From Phallus indusiatus (Eukaryota; Basidiomycota; Agaricomycetes; Phallales; Phallaceae): 64,000 nt of DNA. Position numbers and translations under genes: made by a program. Position 1 is the stretch's first letter. Every line of letters begins with the position of its first letter. The stretch covers positions 806,001 through 870,000 of the forward strand of contig JAQFWX010000013.1 in the NCBI GenBank assembly GCA_027605045.1, in the 5' to 3' direction. A model generated the notes under the pieces. That model did no database searches and was not told the DNA's origin. It worked only from the letters and a program-made list of their open reading frames with translations. Shown here piece after piece: positions 13,198-23,726 of this stretch.

Positions 13198-13554
13198 ATG
13201 TCATTTCTCAGCCCCTTTTCTCGGATTCCAAAAAGTAATAACGAAACTCTTGGACAATTTGGAATGGAGAGTCAATGGCGAGATGTATCGCATCTAAAGC
13301 GTTTGCGAGGGAGCGAGGAAAGAAGTTTGGAGAAACGAGGACTTCAAGTTTATGAACGGAGAGATATTAAGGGATGGGTCAAGAAATCTGGTTATGATGA
13401 AGAACGCAAAAACCAAGGGGCCTGGACTAAAAAACTACGGCAAAAAGACAAACTCTTTATGTCAAATCTTAAACAAGAAACCACACCCGTGGAACTTCTA
13501 CAATTTTTTTGGGATGCATTAAAAAATAAATTGTTAGTTCTTTTCTGGCCTTAA
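13198..13554 (+). CDS. doubtful 118-residue frame, unrecognised
   Basis: Open frame rich in Lys, Arg and Glu, ending LLVLFWP. It is preceded by an intron-like stretch (GT near 13164, TTTCTCAG ending at 13211), and a competing frame through the same exon is also open for a while. No family resemblance. Listed because of its length in an otherwise empty 1.7 kb region; it may well be noise. Confidence 0.2.
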   Translation: MSFLSPFSRIPKSNNETLGQFGMESQWRDVSHLKRLRGSEERSLEKRGLQVYERRDIKGWVKKSGYDEERKNQGAWTKKLRQKDKLFMSNLKQETTPVELLQFFWDALKNKLLVLFWP

Positions 13555-14451
13555 TCATACATTTGTTTATTCACATTCATTTGTGTAGGCTTTGACATAA
13601 TGCAATACGGTGTACTGGGTAGTGGGATATCTTCGTATACGCATATATGCGTGGCTATTTGCTGTTTTCTGAGCTTAAATCCTTAATAAATGGATTTTCT
13701 TTGATGTAAGATGGGTATAAACGCTATCGGGGTATGTAAATTACCTGATTGATTCTACTGAATTAGTTGCTCAGAAAAGACAAAAGACGAATAAAATACC
13801 TCAGCAATGACATACATAAAAATTGATGGAGGATGAGAGGGAACGAGCTGGAAAGCGTCTGTCAAGTGTAGCTGTCGCCGAAGAGTGATTCGAAGTTGAG
13901 GATCATATTTGCGTCTTCTAATTGCTCAATTACAAGCGGCTGCGGTATTCATCATAGAAAATCATCGATAAGAATGGCTTCAGGAGGTGAACGCCTGAGT
14001 ACGTAACCGAGTTTGTAACTACGTACAACGTCAGTAATTAATCTTACAAAAGCATGGTTTTTGAAAATACACATAGAGAAATCAAATTGACTCGATCTAC
14101 AAGGACTGCACAGTGTGCGGTAAAGGACCTCAGGCTGTATCAATGAAAGAAGGAGAAGGGATCGCGACCAGGCGAAGAAGAAGGACGTCATTAGGGTTAT
14201 AACTACTAATGAAAGAAGAGAAACCAAAACGTCAACTCGTGAGTCAGTCATAATCCTTAAGTCACAAGCCTGAGTGCCAGAAAAAAAATAACTGGCGACG
14301 TTCCCGCTTACTTTAATAGGATACTAGCGCCGTTGTATTAGCTGTTTTACTTTGATTCCGGACTAGAGATTAGTCATTGGGTTAGGGACTGGCGTCCGCC
14401 GCATCGGCGCATACTTACTTTTGCCGCGACCTTAACCAGCCTACCTGAACA
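13555..14451. other. intergenic, nothing recognised
   Basis: AT-rich stretch leading to the AIM9-like gene at 14452. No conserved frame or structured RNA seen. Confidence 0.5.
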
Positions 14452-16401
14452 ATGTCGACGATACGCTCTTTTTTGAGTTTACCGCGGATTCGACGTTCTT
14501 TCGGGACTTTCGCAGTACCTCACGGTATTTAAATTATAAGTTATTCTACACAATTTGACTAAATACTTGTGATAATTTAGAGCATGATTATTTTCGTCAT
14601 ACCAGTAGTACTTGGTGGTTCAACGCACAAAAGCGTAAGTTTTATCCTCTTTTTTTTTGAGTGAATCACCAGTAATGAGTGTACCCTCAACAAGAACACG
14701 CCAATCGATTCCTTGAATTTAACGTTTCCGCATTGATTGACGAAGCCATTCGTGCTGCTAACGCATCATCATGCGTACATTTTTCCAAGCTCCGTGATGG
14801 TATTGAGTCACTACTTCGAGGTCTTTTTTTTTGTTTTTAACATCGTGTAGAAACTGCAAACAGGCTGTTCGAAATCAAATTAGATAATGGGCAAGAACTC
14901 GTTGCAAAACTTCCATATCCCTTTGCAGGTCCCGCTCATTACACCACAGCCAGCGAAGTGGCAACAATGCAATTCATGAGAGAGTTTCTCGAACTCCCCG
15001 TCCCAAACGTCTTGGCTTGGTCCTCTCATTCCGATAGCACACCTGTCAAGTCTGAGTTTATTATCATGGAGAAACTGAAAGGCAGACTTCTCAGTGAGGT
15101 GCAATGGGAAAACTTGACAACAGATGAAGTGGGTCAAATCATATCAAAAATAGTCGAAGCCGAACGTCGTATGACAGACATGGGTTTTAACTATCTGGGA
15201 AGCCTCTATTACACTAAGGATATTCCCCATAACGTTCCTTCTATCAAATTGTCTGAATCTCCCGGCGATGAGCTTTATTGTATCGGTCCCTCTGTTGAGC
15301 GTCGGTTCTGGCGGGATGGACGCGCAGAGCTCAACATCGACAGAGGTCCCTGTGAGCTGATCCACAAAACTCCATCTGTATCAACAACTCATTATGTTGT
15401 TAGGGAATTCCTTATCGGACTATGCTCTATCTGTCATCAACTGTGAAATCGCTTGGCTGAAGAAATATGCCAAACCTCATCGGATGGACAGCCCGCTGTT
15501 CCGTTCAGAGCGTGACAATGATCCTGAAACACATATCAAACTTCTGGAAAAATATGCGCTCGTCGCTCCCTTCCTTACACCTGTTGAAGAGTTCGACTAC
15601 CCTGCACTTTGGCATCCAGATTTTCACAGTCAGAATATCCTCATCTCTCCAGTCGACGGATCACATCGCCTCTCCGGTATTTTGGGCTGGCAGGGGGCTC
15701 ATATAGATCTTCTCTTAGTAATAGCCAGGAGCCTTCCACAATGTCTCGATCCGCCAAGCAATTACATTCCGGTTGAATTGGAACCCGGGGGTCAACTGTG
15801 CGAGAATCCCGCATTACCTGACAATTTCCATTCTCTTTCCGAGGCACAGCAAGCGGAGGCAAAAAAAGAATTAAGTGCAGTAAAAAGATATAATGGGTAT
15901 ACAATTCTTACCAAAGAGTTCAACCCCCGACTTCACGCCCATCGAGCAACTGACGAATTTTTATTTGGCACAATGCCTCTATTATTCGCTTCGGAAACTT
16001 GGAACACCGGCACAGCCTTTTTCGAGAACACATTAATCTGTATATGCGACGCCTGGAAAAACCTGATATCACCCCGTGGTGAAGAGTGTCCCATCTCATT
16101 TTCGGAGTCGGAGATAGCAGCTAATAAGACTGCATTGAAACGCTTAGCTCAGGTGTACAAACCCTGGGTATTGTGTTCGAAATGGGGTTTTGACATTGAC
16201 GGAGAGGTTCACCCAGACAAAATAAAAGAAACACAAAAGACCATGGAGGTCGTGCGGGAAAGGTATCTGCAGAGTTTACCCGAGTCTGAACGGGAAGATG
16301 CACGGCGTCAATGGCCCTTCCAGGATGGTGCTTTGTCTGTTACCGCGGAGACTTCGCAAACACCTCAAATACACAGAAACTTGAATCACGCATTTCAGTA
16401 A
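14452..16401 (+). CDS. AIM9/Fmp29-type phosphotransferase-like protein, copy 1 (576 residues, 5 exons)
   Basis: Member of the fungal aminoglycoside-phosphotransferase/kinase-like group typified by yeast AIM9 (mitochondrial). Exons: 14452-14524, 14581-14634, 14695-14799, 14851-15351, 15404-16401, all phase-matched. The N-terminus (MSTIRSFLSLPRIRRSFG) is Arg/Ser-rich without acids, like a mitochondrial presequence. Then come HDYFRHTSSTWWFN, FLEFNVSALIDEA, the beta-3-like lysine segment ELVAKLPYP and SEVATMQFM. The catalytic-loop equivalent is LWHPDFHSQNIL, with Asp and Asn kept. The DWQ metal-binding motif reads GWQ here, so the Asp is lost. The tail RRQWPFQDGALSV is shared by all copies. Full length and no stops. 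Probably expressed but of doubtful kinase activity. Followed by a dead GST copy on the same strand. Confidence 0.9.
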
Positions 16402-16560
16402 ATAATTTTATATGTATTGATAAATCTCTGTACCAGTATTTAGTTTTCACCACTCACTATCTTAGATGCTTTGTAAATCAAAAACGTTATTGATATGTAA
16501 ATCTCTGTACCTGTATCTAGTTTCCACCACTCAACAGTATCTATCTTAAATAATATTTTG
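16402..16560 (+). repeat. tandemly duplicated 3'-UTR motif of the AIM9-like gene
   Basis: Two copies of a unit reading AAATCTCTGTA, then CTAGTTT or TTAGTTT, then CACCACTCA (about 16421-16458 and 16500-16535). The same doubled unit follows the AIM9-like gene ending at 25697, so it is an old feature of this family's 3' end. Confidence 0.6.
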
Positions 16561-16849
16561 TAAGTAAATCAAAACGCAGTTCCCAGTATGAAAATTCTGA
16601 GGGCAATACTGCGATGCTTGAGACCAAGGCTTTGATCCATAATACTTGAGGTTATTAAACCTGAAAGCTAAAAACACGTAGGCAAGGCGAAAACCTCTGA
16701 GAGACATAAGCAAGGTGCTAAGCAACCAGATGAGAATGAAAGAATAGCAAAAGTCACTCTAGTAAAAGTCAAAGGATTCACCAAAGTCAGCTCCGACGAA
16801 CGAGGTAAACTAGCACAAGAACTTACCGAAGGATGCTCCCAGTATGCAA

Positions 16850-17690
16850 AAACACGCTCTGATGACAAGCGAACACTCAGTGGGGACAATTGTCGCCTAC
16901 GGCGTTGTTATAATGATTGTGGAGGAAAAGCACCAAGAAGCAAGAAACATGACGAGGCAGACCAGTATGCTCGACAACGTGGGCGAACTTGGTATAGCCG
17001 TATCTTTCCTCCAAAATATCACGGCGCCGCCACTCCTAGGGCGCTGTATCTACCAGGTACTTAGGCCCAGGAGTAAAGCTGGCGACGGGAGGGGTGCTTC
17101 AATCTGTGGTCGCTTTTTCCCATCTCATAAAAGATGACCACCGTACCAACAAGCACTTTTTCCATGGATTTTCGAGACAGCTGAGTCATAGAGTCGGTGA
17201 AATCGTTACCGCATTTGTTGATCTGATACCCGTTGTGCCGCAACTGCAGATACTTTGATGCCTTGAGTTGCACAGAGAATACGACCCACGAATTCTTGAA
17301 CATGGTTGACAAGACGGCGAAATCGACGGTATCTTTCTGGCTGACAGGAAACTGAGAACTTGAGGACCGATGATATAGGCCTCTAGAACAAGGAAGACAG
17401 CTTTGAGTACATCATTCTAGGTGCCATTATATTCGTACTCGTCTGCAACGATGTAGGCAGGAGACATTGAAGATGTGGTTGTATTGCGAGGTAATTTTCA
17501 TTTCAAGCTCCGACAGGGCGCGTAGGTTGGTTTGTTGGCAATTTGTTGGAATTTGCCAGGAATGAGTCGCAATGACATATTGACCAATGACGAAGCACAA
17601 CGATCTCATCATGTTTGGGTGATGCTCTCTTTTGATATAATAATAAGTGAATTAACAACCTCTGATTTAGTGACTTGACATACTTTTGGC
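16850..17690 (-). pseudogene. decayed unknown gene or repeat, copy without insertion
   Basis: Homologous to two separated pieces on the plus strand at about 56240-56385 and 61300-62190. Readable fragments on the minus strand include MMRSLCFVIGQYV, RALSELEMKITSQYN, AVFLVLEAYIIGPQ, NSWVVFSVQLKASKYLQ and DSMTQLSRKSMEKVL, but in several frames with stops between. The family was not recognised. Because the second copy is split by a transposase-encoding element, this copy serves as the empty-site reference. Confidence 0.65.
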
Positions 17691-17924
17691 TGCTGTTCCA
17701 ACTTCCATCTCCTACATCGATATCTACGCTCCCTGGTGTAGTACACCAAGGTACGGAACAGAGAAAAGCACAGTCAGATTAGTGCAGACAAAATACAGAT
17801 ATCAAAGATTAAAGTTTAAGCAGTCCCGAAGGTGAGACGTGATTTTCTCATCACAAAGAGATAGTTCTACTTACATATATTTAAAGCTCTCATCTTTGTT
17901 CGGCGGATTTCCCAGCTTACCGCC

Positions 17925-19145
17925 ATGTCTCGATTAACTTTGTATTATTTGGATGCCGCTGCCTCTCCCGTCGGTTATTTTTCACAGTTGACCCCTCTCC
18001 CTGGTTCTGATTTGACACGCTAGGATATAGTGCAACCTGTTCCCGTGGCTCTTGAAGAACCTGACGTCAGCTGTATGTGGATGAGCTCCCGAGACCACGT
18101 CGCAAGACTTGTTACTTACATATACTGCTTTTAGATAACCTCAAGGCAATGCCCTTAGAAAATAGAGAACAAAAAAGCGAATGGTACTTGAAAATTAATC
18201 CAACGGTGCGTCAACGCAGTACTCGTAAAATTTTCATCATTAAGTTGCTCGTACACAGGCCGTCTTTCTGCTATCATTAATCACGCCAGAAACAACTTTG
18301 TCGTATGTGAATCTTCAGCCATTCTGTTGTGTTCGTATTAGTTTCGGTATCATTTCTCCTTCACCTTCGAACTGATAACGTCCGATCTATTCAAGATGTC
18401 GCCGAGCACTTCAATACCAAACGCAAATACTCTTTTGACCCAGTTAAAGAGCCCAACTTGTACAGCGAACAACTTCGGTGGGTTTTTTTACCCATGGCGA
18501 ACTTTTCAATGTAAGCATGATTGATACATTTGTAAAATTTGATAGATTGATAAACCTTTCCAGGCAAGGCCAAGCGTACATCCTATATTTGCGTATGCGT
18601 GTTGTAGGGACGCAGATGTTCAGAATTCATTCACAGTAATCACTTCACGCGTCTAGCTCCAGAGAGATTCCATACGCTATCAAACGTTATTAAGTGACTA
18701 ACTAAATTCATCTTGAAGAATCCCAATGTACAGAACTGACAATCATCTAAACTCCATTAGATGAAACGAAGCGTCTCTACTCGGTACTTGAAGAGTGCTT
18801 GAAAGATCGGGGTTTGGAACCCTTATAGTTTGGCTGATTTCAAAGTTATGTGAGTTTGCAATCTGCTTTTTCCAAACCGGATTTTTTGACGTTTGTAAAA
18901 AAAGGCCATGGTGCGTACTTTTTCAAAGAACATCGTGATTGTTTCGGTATTGAAAAGCATACGAAGGGCTCGTTCAGCAAAGTTTGGTGGAGTGGATATC
19001 AATAATTACCCGAAAGTTAAGGAATGGAGTGATAGGATTATGGCTCGTCCGAAAACCTATAAAGGAGTCGGAATTCCTGATCGCACAGAATTTACCAGTC
19101 AAAGAGACCAGAGCCTGGGCTGCAAGTCTTTTCGGTCTCCGGAAA
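17925..19145 (+). pseudogene. URE2-like glutathione S-transferase, dead copy A
   Basis: Colinear with the intact gene at 55904-54605 (minus). Readable pieces: MSRLTLYYLDAAASP (17925), PVPVALEEPDVS, KSEWYLKINP (about 18180-18200), FVVCESSAIL, DVAEHFNTKRKYSFDP, YSEQLRW, then the C-terminal DINNYPKVKEWSDRIMARPK (about 18990-19050). Damage: one A is missing in the exon-3 end (CCAAC for CCAAAC), the stretch after YSEQLRW is frameshifted, and the last intron plus part of the last exon are deleted near 19090. The introns are otherwise kept, so this is a DNA-level duplicate, not a retrocopy. Confidence 0.85.
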
Positions 19146-19335
19146 ATGTAACTCTTTGTTGTGATATGTCACTATGTCTTCAATGGACAATGGGATTTAT
19201 TTTTCTTTTGCTGACTTTTCAAATTTTTCGGATCTTCTCCATCGAAATCAAAGCTCACAAAACAAACAAGAATTAAAGTCGTCTACTAGAATGATTACGC
19301 GAAAATAAAACGCGGGTAGCGTAAAGAAACCACTT

Positions 19336-19741
19336 CTTGTAATTTCGACTATACAACGCATGCTGTGAATACCAGAGAAAGAACGTCAAAAAAAGTTGAC
19401 TTACGCAAATCAAACCGTCCGTCTCAATCCCGAGGATCTACAGTCTGACCGTGATTAAGACCGTCGCTGGTATTACAGGGGCTGAGGTAACTCAGACAGT
19501 CAGACTGCAACAAAAACGCAAGGCATGACGTTACTAACTGACGAGGACGAGGACGAAACACAAAACGTCTTACAGATTTCTAGGATGGTAAGAAACGGTT
19601 CGTGAGAGAGAGATGAAGACGTCTTAATGTGAAGTTGAAAGACTGGCCCAGTGCGAAGTTGGGGTCGCCATCATTGGAAAAGGGCGCTGATGCCGAGGAC
19701 TCGAATTCATCTCAACCAATATAGTATATACTATATCGCAC
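19336..19741. repeat. dispersed repeat, copy 1 (about 400 bp)
   Basis: Close match to 39352-39858, starting TTCTTGTAATTTCGACTATA in both and ending ACTATATCGCAC. This copy has an extra CAGACAGT-type duplication near 19495 and lacks about 110 bases present in the other copy near 39722-39830. It sits exactly where the 3' flank of dead GST copy A stops matching the flanks of the other GST copies, which suggests insertion here. No coding capacity. Confidence 0.75.
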
Positions 19742-20128
19742 TCATTGCATTTTTTTCTCCAAAGATTTATATATCTATTCACTAAGTTGATTTGAAAGGA
19801 CGGTACAAAGTTTCCTCACTCAAGCTTCTCTACATAGCAAATTATTAATTCCGGTGACACGCTTGTATTTTTTCCCTGAATTTCCGTGACTTCAATTTTT
19901 ACTGAGTGCGCGTCAGCCTCAGCGGTTCGCATACGGAGATTTAAATAATTGCTTAATTTCTCTCTCTCTTTTTTTTGTGGAGCTATGTAAAAAGATTCTG
20001 TGGCATAACTCGAACCATCTAATCTGTTTATGTAAGTTATTATGATGGGAAAATGTTCCCTTCAGTATCTGGCCAAAGTAGGGGTCGAACCCAAGACCTT
20101 CGAGTTCATTTTTCAATTATTACAGAGC
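19742..20128. other. intergenic, nothing recognised
   Basis: AT-rich. It contains a tRNA B-box-like word on the minus strand near 20075-20090 that does not fold into a tRNA. Confidence 0.45.
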
Positions 20129-20385
20129 ACCACGTCTTCAGCTTCCGAAACACCATTATTATTATTCGAGGGGTATCACTGATTCATATTCATCTCTCTC
20201 CTTTCTCAGCTCACGTTCATCTTCCGGAAATTTGACAAGCAATGCCAAGTACAGTAATAGTACTGTGTACCAAACTGTCTCCGTGTTTGGCGGTTGCCAT
20301 AGAATATCCAAAATAGGAGGGTATGCATCCTTCTGAACCAAAAGCCGATACAGACCGGACGAACCTTCACAGTTCTGGACTCTGC
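20129..20385 (-). pseudogene. C-terminal fragment of the VIT/VWA gene
   Basis: Minus-strand frame with GSSGLYRLLVQKD, ETVWYTVLLLYLALLVKF and PEDERELRKE, colinear with the C-terminus of the gene at 26670-29997 (GSSSLYQLLVQKD, ETVWCTVL, VKFPEDES). Nothing from the upstream VIT or VWA domains is present. The similarity runs about 250 bases and stops abruptly on both sides. A duplicated gene tail. Confidence 0.8.
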
Positions 20386-20457
20386 CATGAACGGTGTTAG
20401 AAGTTGAGAAAATAGGCGCCAGGATCACGCCCCTATACGCATACTGAAGCGCGTCAC

Positions 20458-20599
20458 CTCTTTTCTAGTCGTCTTACCGACTACTAGAAAAGAGGTAAGT
20501 AATACACGTATATAATATAACGGACACTATACTTACATGCCTGTAGTCTGAATAATTTACAGGTAATGAACAGTCGTCTTACCGACTACTAGAAAAGAG
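20458..20599. repeat. 13-bp-arm palindrome plus 28-bp direct repeat
   Basis: CCTCTTTTCTAGT and its exact reverse complement ACTAGAAAAGAGG flank a 12-13 base loop at about 20458-20496. A 28-base piece of this hairpin (starting AGTCGTCTTACC at 20467) recurs without change at 20572-20599. Confidence 0.8.
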
Positions 20600-21510
20600 T
20601 CTAAATAACCTACAAACGGGAGATCCTTCAGGTGAGGTCTTGAGGAACCATCGTTATCAGACAGGTCGTCCCCTCTCCCAGGTACGTCTTCAGTCACGCT
20701 CCTAGTATTTTGACCATATAAATTTGATCCTCGACATAGTTCATCACCGCAACTGAAATCCCTAAGAAACTGTAAACCAGCTTGTCCCAGAAAACCTGTA
20801 GGACTGGGCACGCCGCTCATATCTTTGTCAAGTAGTGTGACGGACCTAAGAAGTTCTTTAGGTGCTCATCATGTTGCTGACTCTGCTTTAAGAGCCGCGT
20901 CGACGAATCCTCGTGAATGTCGGGTCGCGAAGAGTTTCATTCGGTGCTTCGTTCCCCCACTTCGGCCGCTAAATTACAATGTATCCCAGATTAGATAGAT
21001 GATATATGCGCGTAAATAGTAAGATAACTCGGTTTATTAAATACTCGTCATGCAAAGGCTTAAGCTAAGACGCGTGAATGCTTGAACAAATATTCAAAGT
21101 CTTGTCACTAAAGTTAAGAGAGTCAAGGACACAATGAATCGGTTAGATTCGGCGTTAAAGTTGATAGATTGATGGTTCACAAGGACTCAGGAGTTTGATA
21201 AGAAATAAGAAATAAAAATGAGAAATTTGCGCACAATTGTTGACTATATTAAAGCTACCTTAATTACATACATAGACTAGCCGAATACATGACAGCAACA
21301 AACTTGTGACCCGTAACGCGTAACGCGCGTGTAGCCCGTTTGGATCACGGATTTCGTATGCAACCCCCACTTTTAGATCCTACCACATCTCTACATTCAC
21401 AACGAGAGTTCCGAGCACATACAGGCACGCATCCACATCGCAACATCACGCTCTTTTTATTAAAATACGCTCTTTCAACACGCGTAACTGAAGCCCAACA
21501 ATCATGATCC
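20600..21510. other. intergenic, nothing recognised
   Basis: Holds a minus-strand open frame (20820-20557) with no family resemblance. Otherwise non-coding in appearance. Confidence 0.4.
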
Positions 21511-21783
21511 GTGAGGTTCAATCAATCAATCAATCATGCTTCTACTAAACCCTTTTTAGCAATTGGCCTTAAAGGCTTTTTTAACACATTGCAACATAAC
21601 TATTACATGAAAATTTTTTCGTCCTCAATGAAAGTCTTCAGTCGTCGTCCTGGCTTGGTTCTGTTCAGGAACGCCGATATAAGGATTCACGCGGGAAAAG
21701 TCCTGGAAAACGGCACAGCAAATATCGTATTTAAACGCAATAAGTACCATCGCTCCAAAAATTCACAGCAACGGAGAAAATAG
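21511..21783 (+). other. small unknown frame of the 'MKVF' repeat family
   Basis: 91-codon frame with SSMKVFSRRPGLVLF and RIHAGKVLENGTANIVF. Related, rearranged fragments occur on the minus strand at 51275-51710 (GVMKVLAETRDAFKD, AAKVLSDGNASVVYK) and on the plus strand near 53140-53340 (SMKVFAKNPGRVLY). The repeated words suggest an old mobile or tandem-unit protein, now decayed. No known family assigned. Confidence 0.35.
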
Positions 21784-22254
21784 TCACCTTGAATATTCAC
21801 AAGACGGACACGCCAGAGTCCTTTTGGGAGCGATTGTTTAGGAGAGAATAACGCGTGGGTTGTGTTGTTTGACTTTTGCGTTGCTTTTATGCTCATGGTG
21901 CTCCCTAGTGCGCTTTCTAATCACATTGTAGATTCAGTTTATTTTGCTATTATTATTGGATTCCAGAAGATGTATTCCCTATTATGTTCTCAATAGATAG
22001 TTGTATTCCAAGAAGATTTTGGTCGAACTCTTCCTCCCAGAAGAGAAGGCGCTGGAACGGCACCAACGTCCTGCTGAGCTCGCGGGCGCCAGAGCTCATC
22101 GCGTGTTGCTCTCCCCGTCATCGCGCTAGGTGACATCCTAGCGTCGTCACCATCATTCCTTCCGTCATTCTTTCGCGACATCTCCATCGTCTCAGGGTGC
22201 TCAAGCACCACCCGGTTCACCAATGTCACCTTCTCAGTCGCAGTCGAGTCTGTC
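21784..22254. other. intergenic, nothing recognised
   Basis: No conserved frame. A GC-richer patch near 22020-22200 is open on the minus strand but resembles nothing known. Confidence 0.4.
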
Positions 22255-23160
22255 TTACGGGAATCTTCAGCAATTCTGCTGTGTTCGTAATTAATTTCGG
22301 TATCATTTCTCCTCTACCCTCGGGCTGATAACGTCCGATCTATTTAAGATATCGCCAAGAACTTCGATATCGAACGTAAAATTTCTTATGATCCCAGTTA
22401 AAGGGCCCAACTTGTACAGCGAATAACTTCAGTGGCTTTTTTTTACCCATGGCGGACTCTCTCCAATATAAGCATGACTGATACATTTGTAAAATTTGAT
22501 AGATTGATAAATCTTTCTAGACAAGGTCGAACGTACATCCTATATTTGCGTATGCGTGTTGTAGGGACGCAGATGTTCAAAATCCATTCACAGTAATCAT
22601 TTCACGTGTCTAGCTTCAGAAGAGATTCCATACGTTATCAAGTGACTAACTAAATTCATCTTGAAAAATCTCGATTCGCAGAGCTGATAATCATCTAAAT
22701 TTCATAGGATGAAACGAAGCGTCTCCACTCGATACTTGAAGAGCTCTTTAAAGATCGGGAATGATTGGTTGGAACCCTTTATAGTTTAGCTGATATTAAA
22801 GCTATCATCTATGTGAGTTTACAATTTGCTTTTTCCGAACCAGATTTTTTGAAGTTTTCAATTGTAATAAAGTTCATGGTGCGTACTTTTTCAGAGAACA
22901 TTGTGATTGTTTCAGGCATACAAAGGGCTCGTTCAGCAACGTTTGGTGGAGTGGATTTCAAAAATTATCCGAAAGTTAAGGAATGGAGTGATAGGATTAT
23001 GACTCGTTCGAAAACCTACAAAGGAATGGGAATTCCTGATCGCACAGATTTTGATGTGTAGGTCTTTTATCATACCAGAGGAAGGATTTTGCTGAAACAA
23101 TTGCTCCGAATAGGAAAGCGGATTTACCAATTTAAGAGACCAGAGTCTAGGCTGCAATTC
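22255..23160 (+). pseudogene. URE2-like glutathione S-transferase, dead copy B, 5'-truncated
   Basis: Starts abruptly inside the exon encoding the ESSAIL-like segment, so the N-terminal half of the thioredoxin-like domain is missing. Readable parts: the spliced DIAKNFDIER-like segment (about 22350), YSE followed by an in-frame TAA (about 22420), SLADIKAI (about 22790) and the C-terminal NYPKVKEWSDRIMTRSK (about 22968-23020). The last-exon remnant RPESRLQFFSV is frameshifted near 23140. The 3' flank and the promoter of the following AIM9-like gene match the minus-strand arrangement at 54.6-53.9 kb, so GST and AIM9 were copied together. Confidence 0.85.
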
Positions 23161-23726
23161 TTTTCGGTTTCCACAAAAATTAACTCTTTGATGCGATATG
23201 TCATTATGTTCTCAATGGACAATAGGATTTCTGTTTCTTTTGCTGACTTTTCAAATTTTTCGGATCTTCTCCATCACAAAACAAACAAGAATTAAGTCTT
23301 CTACTAAAATGATTTCGCGAAAATAAACGACCGGGAAGCGTAAAGAAATTACTACCTTTGGTTGCTGCGACATACAAGGTCCGTATGGACGACAGGGACA
23401 ATGCCAGTGAATAGCAAGTGTAACTTCGATCCCCGCGATGTGTTACTGAGCGATGAAGATATTTCTTTCTATGGCGCGTTCTTCTGGTCGGCTTCAGAAA
23501 TACGAATTTCAGGACAGACGGGAATCTAGCTTTGAAACCCTAAAGTTTAAACCCGACACCCACCGATTACGCCAGTCATATGGTAATATATGCGGACCTG
23601 TTCCAGACATATAGTATCAGTTACTATCGAATCGAACGACAGGACATAGGAGGGTGTCATTTTCAAAGTCAGACTGGTGATGAGCAAATAGGGGGCAGTG
23701 GTAGACACTGTTATCTCAAGCCCTCG
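23161..23726. other. spacer between dead GST copy B and AIM9-like copy 2, duplicated at 54.6-54.0 kb
   Basis: The sequence matches the inverted spacer between the intact GST gene and the AIM9 remnant on the other strand. Shared words include GGTAATATATG and CGAACGACAGGACATA. It presumably contains the AIM9 promoter. Confidence 0.65.

Noticed and set aside
20070..20095. tRNA-like B box (GGGTTCGACCCC) on the minus strand
   Set aside because: The T-arm stem has mismatches, no matching acceptor or D-arm lies upstream, and the upstream DNA is a VIT gene fragment.
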